A stretch of 64,000 bases of DNA from Bacillus alkalisoli (lineage in GTDB: Bacteria > Bacillota > Bacilli > Bacillales > Bacillaceae_I): NCBI RefSeq assembly GCF_002797415.1, contig NZ_KZ454944.1, positions 519,745 through 583,744 of the forward strand, in the 5' to 3' direction. This document shows positions 17,105 through 24,258 of this stretch, piece by piece (the stretch's first letter is position 1; each line of letters opens with the position of its first letter). The notes beneath the pieces were generated by a model. That model had not been told where the DNA came from and did not search any database. It saw only the letters and a list, made by a program, of their open reading frames with translations. A program made the position numbers and the translations under genes.

Positions 17105-18619
17105 GTGGCAATACAAAACTCGGTTCTACATATGAAAGAGATTACTGTAGAGTTCCCTGGAGTACGAGCGCTAGATAGTGTTAGCTTCACGGCCACACCA
17201 GGCAGCGTGCACGCATTAATCGGGGCAAACGGCGCTGGCAAATCAACACTCATGAAAGTTCTCGCTGGCGCTTATTCCAACTACGCCGGAACGATCACAT
17301 ACAACAACACGCCGTTATCAATCAAGTCTCCAAAAGACGCACAGCAACACGGCATTCAAATCGTCTATCAAGAAGTGGACACTGCACTCATCCAGACCTT
17401 AACCGTTGCAGAAAACATATTACTATCAACACTTGTCCACGACATGAAAGGTCGCCAGCTTATCAACTGGTCCCAATTACATAAAACAGCAACCGAGATC
17501 TTGAACCATTTAAAAATAAACGTTTCAAGCAAAAAACTCGTCAGTGAACTAACACTTGCTCAAAAACAAATGGTTCTAATCGCTCGTGCCATTTCTACCG
17601 ATTGTAAAATCCTAATTCTTGACGAGCCAACCGCACCATTAAGTCATACCGAGACAACCGAACTTTTCCGGATCATTCAAAGCCTAAAAAAGAACAACAT
17701 CGCCATTATCTTTATTTCCCACCGACTTCCGGAAATCTTTAACATATGCGATGAAATCACCGTCTTACGAAACGGAAAATTTGTAACAAATCAACAAATC
17801 AACAACACAGCACCAGGCGAAGTCATCGAGCACATGCTAGGCAAAAAGCTAGCCGACCAGTTTCCAGCAAAAACGCACAAGCCATCCGAAACTATATATG
17901 AAGTAAAAGGCATCACCGACAAATCCCAAAACGTGCGGAACATCTCCATAAACGCCAAAGCAGGAGAAATCGTTGGAGTGGCTGGCCTTGTTGGTGCAGG
18001 CAAAACCGAACTGTGCAAAACATTATTCGGTTGTTTTCCTATCGAGGCTGGAGACATTTTTTTAAGAGGAAAAAAGCTATCGCCCAACAGTCCATATGAG
18101 GTAGTGAAGCAAGGAGTCGCGCTCGTGCCCGAAGAAAGGAGAAAAGAGGGGATACTCGTCTCCGAATCAGTGAAGGTCAACTTAACAGCTGCGCATCTTC
18201 AAAAATTTACCAATCCGTTCTCCTTCGTTAAGAAAAAAGAAGAGCACAAACAAGCAACAGAACTAATTGAAATGCTCGGGATAAAAACGCCATCCGTGCT
18301 CACGACTGTTGAGCATTTATCTGGAGGAAATCAACAAAAAGTTGCAATTGGCAAATGGCTCATTACAGATGCGGATGTGTATATTTTTGATGAACCGACA
18401 AAAGGAGTGGACGTCGGAGCGAAGCGGGACATTTTTGAATTAATCGTAAAGTTAGCCGAAAAAGGGAAATCAGTCATTTATGCGTCAGCCGAATTACAAG
18501 AAATTTTAGGCATTACTGATCGGACATATGTCATGTATGACGGGGAAGTTGTGAAAGAACTAACAACTAAAAATACGAGCGAAGAAGAAATTTTGTATTT
18601 TGCAGCAGGAGGGAAGTAG
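17105..18619 (+). CDS. Sugar-type ABC transporter ATP-binding protein (two ABC domains)
   Basis: 504 residues, the usual length of RbsA/MglA-type duplicated ATPases. GTG 17105 follows AGGAGGGG. Domain 1: Walker A GANGAGKST (about residues 38-46), degenerate signature LTLAQKQM, Walker B ILILDEPTAPL. Domain 2: GLVGAGKTEL (about 296-305), LSGGNQQKVAIGKWL, VYIFDEPTKGVDVGA. It powers import for the binding protein at 15664 and the permease that starts one base after its stop. The first ~950 bases use C/A-ending codons, the rest G/T-ending. Confidence 0.94.
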   Translation: MAIQNSVLHMKEITVEFPGVRALDSVSFTATPGSVHALIGANGAGKSTLMKVLAGAYSNYAGTITYNNTPLSIKSPKDAQQHGIQIVYQEVDTALIQTLTVAENILLSTLVHDMKGRQLINWSQLHKTATEILNHLKINVSSKKLVSELTLAQKQMVLIARAISTDCKILILDEPTAPLSHTETTELFRIIQSLKKNNIAIIFISHRLPEIFNICDEITVLRNGKFVTNQQINNTAPGEVIEHMLGKKLADQFPAKTHKPSETIYEVKGITDKSQNVRNISINAKAGEIVGVAGLVGAGKTELCKTLFGCFPIEAGDIFLRGKKLSPNSPYEVVKQGVALVPEERRKEGILVSESVKVNLTAAHLQKFTNPFSFVKKKEEHKQATELIEMLGIKTPSVLTTVEHLSGGNQQKVAIGKWLITDADVYIFDEPTKGVDVGAKRDIFELIVKLAEKGKSVIYASAELQEILGITDRTYVMYDGEVVKELTTKNTSEEEILYFAAGGK

Positions 18620-18620
18620 C

Positions 18621-19619
18621 ATGAGTGCCAAAGTGGAAACAGAAAAACAAGTACAATCAAAAGCGAGGTTGGACTTTTTTGCATTCTTTTATAAATATGG
18701 AACATTATTGACCATTGTTGTGCTTGTCTTAGTGTTTGCGTGGGCGAATCCAGCATTTATTCAAACGAACAATATTATAAGTATTTTGCGGTCCATTTCG
18801 ATTGTCACGATTATTGCGATAGGAATCACGATTTCTTTAGCAGTGAATGGATTTGACTTATCAGTCGGTTCTGTGGCATCGCTGTCTAATGCAGTTGTTA
18901 TCTCGATGTTTGTTTGGTTTTCTCAAAATACACTAGTGGCAATCGGTGCGGCGATTTTGGCTGCATTAATTGTTGGTGCGTTGAATTCGTTTTTGATTGT
19001 AAAAGGGAAAATTCCAGACATGTTGTTAACGCTAGCAATGATGTTTATTATACAAGGAATTGCCTTAACGTATACGAGAGGTGCCACGATATCGCAGAAC
19101 ATGATTATGCCAGATGGCACATTTGCTGAAGGCGCAATCCGTTCATCTTTTGCAAAAATTGGCCAAGTGCCATGGATTATCATTATTATGCTAGTTGTCG
19201 TTGTGGCTGTACATTTGTTTTTAAACTATACGAAACACGGTCGATACATGTATATCATCGGAGGAAATATAGAGGCGGCTCGTTTATCAGGCATACCAGT
19301 CAATCGGTACAAAACGGTTGCTTACCTTTTGTCAGCGTTATTTGCTTCCATCGGTGGAATCGTGCTGGCGTCAAGAGTGATGACAGCAGAAATCAATGCT
19401 GGTTCCCCATACTTAATGGACGCCGTTGCAGCAGCTTTCATTGGCTTTGCGGTACTTGGAGCAGGAAAACCGAACGCATTCGGTACCTTCGTCGGGGCAG
19501 TATTAATCGGAGTACTATCTAATGGCTTAGTCATGATGTCTGTTCCATACTACGCTATGGACATCGTCAAAGGATCCGTCCTCGCCTTCGCACTCCTACT
19601 AACCTACTACAAAAAATAA
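18621..19619 (+). CDS. Sugar-type ABC transporter permease
   Basis: 332 residues from ATG 18621, which has GGAGGG upstream inside the ATPase gene; the longer frame from 18600 overlaps it and is less likely. RbsC-type permease (BPD_transp_2) with about 9-10 membrane helices and the conserved AVNGFDLSVGSVASLSNAVV and GKPNAFGTFVGAVLIGVLSNG. It probably forms a homodimeric channel. No kinase, isomerase or other catabolic gene follows, so the imported compound is processed elsewhere. Confidence 0.93.
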   Translation: MSAKVETEKQVQSKARLDFFAFFYKYGTLLTIVVLVLVFAWANPAFIQTNNIISILRSISIVTIIAIGITISLAVNGFDLSVGSVASLSNAVVISMFVWFSQNTLVAIGAAILAALIVGALNSFLIVKGKIPDMLLTLAMMFIIQGIALTYTRGATISQNMIMPDGTFAEGAIRSSFAKIGQVPWIIIIMLVVVVAVHLFLNYTKHGRYMYIIGGNIEAARLSGIPVNRYKTVAYLLSALFASIGGIVLASRVMTAEINAGSPYLMDAVAAAFIGFAVLGAGKPNAFGTFVGAVLIGVLSNGLVMMSVPYYAMDIVKGSVLAFALLLTYYKK

Positions 19620-19650
19620 TTCGACAAAATTCGGGTGGTGCCTGGCACCT
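19620..19650 (-). repeat. GTGCCAGGCACC element, inverted
   Basis: TTCGACAAAATTCGGGTGG followed by TGCCTGGCACC, the exact reverse orientation of the other full copies. It begins directly after the permease stop codon. Confidence 0.9.
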
Positions 19651-19665
19651 GTCAATAATCAATAA

Positions 19666-19706
19666 AAAACAAAGCAGTCGATTCGTTATCGACTGCTTTG
19701 TTTTAA
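19666..19706. terminator. Bidirectional terminator
   Basis: A 16-bp perfect stem AAAACAAAGCAGTCGA with a 6-base loop, with A-run and T-run outside. It ends the ABC operon and reaches to the galE remnant on the other strand. Confidence 0.92.
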
Positions 19707-19707
19707 A

Positions 19708-20043
19708 TTACTCTTCATACCCATTTGGATTATTTTTCTGCCACTACCATGAATCGCGGCACATTTCTTCTAACCCTTTTTCCGCAACCCAGCCAAGCTC
19801 TTCTTGAGACTTATTTGGGACTGCATAACATTCTGCAATGTCACCTGGGCGGCGAGTAACAATACGATAAGGAACATCACAACCGGATGCTTCTTCAAAC
19901 GCTTTAACCATTTCAAGCACACTGTAACCTTTTCCTATACCTAAATTATAAGCTGCAACTCTAGTTGTCCCTGTCACTTTTTCTAATCCTTTTAAATGCC
20001 CTTTTGCTAAGTCGACAACATGGATATAATTAAAGAGTACCAC
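19708..20043 (-). pseudogene. galE: UDP-glucose 4-epimerase (galE) remnant
   Basis: Only the C-terminal third of GalE is present: [43 protein letters not shown] and CRDSW. An in-frame TAG at 19744-19746 interrupts it. The codons after it still read WQKNNPNGYEE up to TAA at 19708, the normal GalE ending. The NAD-binding N-terminal two thirds are absent; 20044-20167 shows no trace of them. The gene is dead through both 5' loss and a nonsense change. Confidence 0.88.
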
Positions 20044-20167
20044 TGAATTATATTATGAAACTATTTTACTACTTCGAGTCCAAAAAAATTTCTAAAAATG
20101 ATATACTTGATATCTACAAGTGGCAAGACCTTGCAGAAAATGTGTAATAAAAGAAGGATGTTTTTAA

Positions 20168-20659
20168 ATGAAAATTCATATAAAATGGCTACGAGCTTTT
20201 TCCTGGTTACTAGTGGTAGCTTGGATGTTTTTAATCTTCTTTTTGTCTGCACAACCAGCAGAGCAATCAAGCCAACTAAGCGGTGGAATTACGGATGCAG
20301 TGATAGAAACAGTAGAGAAAGTCTTGCCAAATGTATCGATAAATAGGGATACGGTAAGTCATTTAATTCGAAAGAATGCTCATTTTCTTGCTTATTTGAT
20401 CTTAGGTGTTCTTGTTACAAATGCGCTCTATCAATCTAGTAAATTACGAGGAAAACAACAAATAGTGTTAGCTTTTATCATTTGTGTACTATATGCTATT
20501 TCAGACGAAGTGCATCAGCTATTTGTTCCGGGTAGAAGTGGTGAGATAAGAGACGTAATCATAGACAGTGCTGGTGCTGCAGTGGGTATTTTTACATTTC
20601 ACTTATTAATATTATTAGGCAGAAAACCATTAAGAAAAAGCAAAACAAATACACAATAA
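20168..20659 (+). CDS. VanZ family membrane protein
   Basis: 163 residues with four hydrophobic segments (about 9-27, 65-85, 98-115, 135-152). The VanZ-like signature is clear: FFLSAQPAEQSS near the N-terminus, RKNAHFLAYLILGVL, then AISDEVHQLFVPGRSGEIRDVIIDSAGA. The ATG follows GAAGGA. VanZ proteins give low-level teicoplanin resistance in the vanA cluster, but most chromosomal homologues have no known role. Here it stands alone next to the galE remnant. Confidence 0.92.
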   Translation: MKIHIKWLRAFSWLLVVAWMFLIFFLSAQPAEQSSQLSGGITDAVIETVEKVLPNVSINRDTVSHLIRKNAHFLAYLILGVLVTNALYQSSKLRGKQQIVLAFIICVLYAISDEVHQLFVPGRSGEIRDVIIDSAGAAVGIFTFHLLILLGRKPLRKSKTNTQ

Positions 20660-20664
20660 TAGTA

Positions 20665-20696
20665 AAAAAGTCTATCTCAACAGATAGACTTTTTAT
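20665..20696 (+). terminator. Terminator after the VanZ-like gene
   Basis: AAAAAGTCTATCT and AGATAGACTTTTT with a 4-base loop. It could serve both strands. Confidence 0.9.
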
Positions 20697-20721
20697 AACT
20701 AACCGAGATTAAAAATAACCA

Positions 20722-21138
20722 TTATTCAAATAATTCCCTGTACACAACAGCTTTTAAAGCGGTTATTTCTTCTTCACTTAAACGGAGTTCTAACATATCT
20801 AACACATCTAACACCTTTTCTTCTGTTAGTTCATCTTGAGTTAATGAAGTGATTTCTTGAATTTCAGAGAATTTCAGATTCCGCATTACTACAATGGCGG
20901 CTTCTTCTTTTGTTTGAAAAGCGAGATTTTCGGTCTCTACAACGGCACCTTCTGATATATATGCTTTTAGTGTTGGACTCTTAGATACAAATTCCTTTGC
21001 CAGAGCTAAATCTCCACTCGTTACTAAATCACTTCCAACATAATCTGTTACTTTATTTTCTATATACAGATGTCCTAACTTATAAGCACCAAAGCCAAAC
21101 CCAATTAAAATAAGAATGGTAATAAAGAAACCTTTCAT
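20722..21138 (-). CDS. Membrane-anchored hypothetical protein
   Basis: 138 residues; the ATG follows AAAGGA. One N-terminal hydrophobic segment (about 3-22) that may be a signal anchor, then an acidic, mostly helical exterior part (KVTDYVGSDLV, then ELTEEKVLDVLDMLELRLSEEE). No cysteine lipobox and no family I recognise. The plain small membrane-anchored layout is common in Bacillus. MITE-like copy B lies directly upstream and may contain its promoter. Confidence 0.72.
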   Translation of the reverse strand: MKGFFITILILIGFGFGAYKLGHLYIENKVTDYVGSDLVTSGDLALAKEFVSKSPTLKAYISEGAVVETENLAFQTKEEAAIVVMRNLKFSEIQEITSLTQDELTEEKVLDVLDMLELRLSEEEITALKAVVYRELFE

Positions 21139-21171
21139 AAGCTACTACATTCCTTTCGACTTTTTTAATAA

Positions 21172-21314
21172 GTGAATCAATTTCATAATTACGGTTCGTT
21201 TAATGAAAAACATTTTAGTGTAATACATAATAATATTTTCGTTTATTAAGGTTATAAATACGAAATTTTATGCTATCATTCGTTTTTCGTATAGTAGTCA
21301 TACATTATGAAGCG
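21172..21314 (-). repeat. MITE-like element, copy B
   Basis: Reverse-oriented relative of 7618-7766. TGAATCAATTTCATAATTAC, GGTTCGTTTAATGAAAAAC and, at the other end, ATTCGTTTTTCGTATAGTAG match the two ends of copy A with few changes. The AT-rich centre has diverged. It lies between two minus-strand genes. Confidence 0.72.
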
Positions 21315-21348
21315 GACTCAAGTATAATACATTAAACTAATTTCCATC

Positions 21349-21370
21349 AAAAAAACCCCTCGATAAGGGG
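21349..21370 (-). terminator. Terminator of the small membrane protein gene
   Basis: On the minus strand CCCCTTATCGAGGGG is followed by seven T. Confidence 0.85.
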
Positions 21371-21380
21371 CATACATAAC

Positions 21381-21587
21381 TTATTTATTCCTTTTCTTAT
21401 AAATAAAATACCCAACCTGAACGACTAAAGCGATCAATACGGTTGTCGGGAACAACACGATAAAGCTTGCAATTGAGGTTAAATCGCCCCAATTTGGATC
21501 AGAAAAATAAACATAAACAGAATAAAGTAGAGAAACGACGAATCCAATTAAAATACCATAGAGCGTAATTTTGAATTTCTCCAACAT
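21381..21587 (-). CDS. Small two-helix membrane protein
   Basis: 68 residues from ATG 21587 with AGGAGG 8 bases upstream; a GTG one codon earlier is possible. Two hydrophobic segments (about 8-28 and 42-62) are joined by an aspartate/asparagine-containing loop (FSDPNWGDLTS), with Lys/Arg-rich ends that put both termini in the cytoplasm. No family recognised. It has its own terminator and is separated from the diguanylate cyclase gene by about 85 bp. Confidence 0.7.
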   Translation of the reverse strand: MLEKFKITLYGILIGFVVSLLYSVYVYFSDPNWGDLTSIASFIVLFPTTVLIALVVQVGYFIYKKRNK

Positions 21588-21673
21588 CACATAGGCCTCC
21601 TATGCCCGACATCTAACATTTCCATGTATTTATATTATGCGATAGAAGACTTTAGAGGATAGTATATAAAAAA

Positions 21674-24031
21674 TTATTTAGCTATCAAAAACCCATTACT
21701 TCCTTCTTTTTTTACTTTGTACAGCAATTCGTCTGCTTGTAATAATAACTCTTTCGCAGACTTACCGTGTTGTGGATATAATGAAATTCCTATGCTCAAC
21801 GTGACATGGAGAGTATGGTTGATTAAAACGTACGGCTCGCGCAATGCTGCCATTAATCGGTTAGAAACGAGCTCAATATGCTCCTTGCTTTGAATGTTCC
21901 GCAATAGAACAACAAACTCGTCTCCACCTAACCGAGCAGCCATATCATTTTCGCGAATTTCTGTTTTTAAGCGCTTTCCTATTTCTATTAGCAACTCATC
22001 GCCAACGTCGTGCCCATACGCATCATTTATTTGCTTAAACTTATCACAATCTAAAAATAATATCGCCATTATGTCATCGTCACTAGCATGCTCTAACGAT
22101 TCGTTAAATACATTTTCTAACATTCTACGGTTTGGCAAACCTGTCAAACTATCATGATTAGCATTGTGCCACAATTTGTCTTCAAACTGTTTTCTTTCCG
22201 TAATCACTCGGCCAGTGGAAATGAAAGAAACAATCTTCTCCTCTTGTACAATTGGCGTAACTTTTACTTCCACCCATACTGGCTCCCCTAGGTTATTCGA
22301 ATAGCGGAATTCCATGGAAGTTGGCTCACGTGTTGCCAACAATTTCTTATGACACTCGTCAAGAATATGAATGTCTTCTTCCCAGACCCCAAATAACATA
22401 CTTTCTCCGACCATACTTTCATGCGGAATTCCTAATACGTGTGTAAAAGAAGGAGAAGCATACGTTACTTTTTTGTTTGTGTTTACAACTTTTATTAAAT
22501 CCTGAGAGTTTTCTGTAATGAGTCGATATTGCTCCTCACTTTGCATTAACGCCTCACTAATTTGCTTCTTCGCAGTAATATCAAAACGTATCGCCACATA
22601 TTGAGTGATTGAGCCATCTACATCAAACAGTGGTACAATGGTCGTATCGCCCCAATAATATGTTCCATCTTTTCTCACATTGCGAATTTCACCTTTCCAA
22701 ACATTCCCTGATGAGATGGTTTCCCAAATATCTTCAAAAAAAGACTTCGAATGATAATTAGAATTGACAATACGATGAGTACGACCGATAATTTCGTCAG
22801 GAGCGTAACCAGACATTTCAGAAAACTTATCATTTACATACGTGATAATACCTTTCGTGTCAGTAATCGTTACATTTGCTGATGCATCTAGTGCCGCTTT
22901 CATATTTTGTAAATCTTGTAACGACTTTTGAAGCATTTCTTCTGCACGCAACTTCTTGGTCACGTCTTCTGCTATAACATAAGTTCCTCTATATTGTTGG
23001 TCTATAATAATGGGAACCGTTTTACATTCTAAATGAACAATATGTCCAAGTTTATGTTCTATTTTTAATTGAAAATCTGTAATCGTTCTATTCTTAATAA
23101 TGTCGTGGTCTTTTGCTTTGGATAAAACGTGTTGAAAGTTAAATCCAAGGGATTCTCCTTCTGAATAACCAGAAATCTTTTCACAAGCAGGGTTCATTTT
23201 TTCAATGACACCTTCCGGATTTAACATGAAAACACCTAGACTATTATTTTCAAATAATGACTTGTAATGCTCATTACTCCATTCTAATTGTGTTTCTAAT
23301 GAAATAATGTTTGTCATGTCACGATAGATCATCGAATAAGCAACAAGCTCCCTTTTTTCGTTTGTTAAGGGAGAGTAGCTAATAGAAACTGAAACTTCCT
23401 TCTTTGACTTCGTTAATCGTTTTGTTTCGATTACTGGAATATTAATAAACTTACGTAAAGAGTGTTTAATTTGACTAACGCCTTTTTTTTCTTCATCTGG
23501 AATTAAATCAATTTCATTCCAATGTTTTCCGTATAATTCTTCGTTAGTCCATTCAAACATTTCTGTAAATGCTTGATTAGCTCTAACAACTTTATTATCT
23601 GTACCGATAATTAATATAGCATCAGAGGTAGAATCTAAGAAAGATTTCATAAATAAATAGTCTTCTTGTTGTTCTCTAAGGCTTTCAATGTTCTTTGTTA
23701 TGCCGATTGCTTCCGAACACGTACCGTCTTTTTTTATAATCGGCGTTATAATGGTCTCTGAAGAAGGTTTATTTAACAGAAACGGGTTTAAACCGGTAAA
23801 AACAACACGTTCCTTTCTCCTAATACAATCGAGGTAATATTCGCTAAATCGTTGATAAGAGGATGCAGATAATACATCCTCGAACTTTTTACCTATAAAT
23901 CCTTCACCAAACAAGTTTTTCGCGGCATTATTTAAATTGGCGTACAAAAGTTTGCCATCCTTATATTCTATTAAAAAGACCATTTCATCCATTTGGTCAA
24001 AATAGTTGGAAAAGAATGTGTTATCACCCAA
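21674..24031 (-). CDS. Multi-PAS diguanylate cyclase
   Basis: About 785 residues. I place the start at TTG 24031 because AAGCGGGGTG precedes it; a TTG at 24064 gives 796 residues without a clear ribosome binding site. About five successive PAS/PAC modules (for example VRANQAFTEMFEWTNEEL and ITYVNDKFSEMSGYAPDEI) lead to a C-terminal GGDEF domain with intact LGGDEFVVLL (about residue 700). The inhibitory I-site RxxD is present as REND five residues before LGGDEF, so it should make cyclic di-GMP and be product-inhibited. No membrane helices or EAL domain. It is divergent from the GGDEF-EAL gene at 24259. Confidence 0.92.
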   Translation of the reverse strand: MGDNTFFSNYFDQMDEMVFLIEYKDGKLLYANLNNAAKNLFGEGFIGKKFEDVLSASSYQRFSEYYLDCIRRKERVVFTGLNPFLLNKPSSETIITPIIKKDGTCSEAIGITKNIESLREQQEDYLFMKSFLDSTSDAILIIGTDNKVVRANQAFTEMFEWTNEELYGKHWNEIDLIPDEEKKGVSQIKHSLRKFINIPVIETKRLTKSKKEVSVSISYSPLTNEKRELVAYSMIYRDMTNIISLETQLEWSNEHYKSLFENNSLGVFMLNPEGVIEKMNPACEKISGYSEGESLGFNFQHVLSKAKDHDIIKNRTITDFQLKIEHKLGHIVHLECKTVPIIIDQQYRGTYVIAEDVTKKLRAEEMLQKSLQDLQNMKAALDASANVTITDTKGIITYVNDKFSEMSGYAPDEIIGRTHRIVNSNYHSKSFFEDIWETISSGNVWKGEIRNVRKDGTYYWGDTTIVPLFDVDGSITQYVAIRFDITAKKQISEALMQSEEQYRLITENSQDLIKVVNTNKKVTYASPSFTHVLGIPHESMVGESMLFGVWEEDIHILDECHKKLLATREPTSMEFRYSNNLGEPVWVEVKVTPIVQEEKIVSFISTGRVITERKQFEDKLWHNANHDSLTGLPNRRMLENVFNESLEHASDDDIMAILFLDCDKFKQINDAYGHDVGDELLIEIGKRLKTEIRENDMAARLGGDEFVVLLRNIQSKEHIELVSNRLMAALREPYVLINHTLHVTLSIGISLYPQHGKSAKELLLQADELLYKVKKEGSNGFLIAK

Positions 24032-24258
24032 TTCGTACACCCCGCTTCGTAATAAAATCGACAAATTTTTCAGTAGTCATATTATTATTATAGAGAATAT
24101 TTTGCAATTTTCCTATTATTTTTTGAGCTTTGTAAAATATTAGTATATGATGAATTTACAATAAGAAAATAATCATTAAATAGTAAAAAAGAACTATTAA
24201 ATCCGAATTGATTTATATTATATTGATATAACAATCTTGCTGTAAAGTGGTGAAAACA

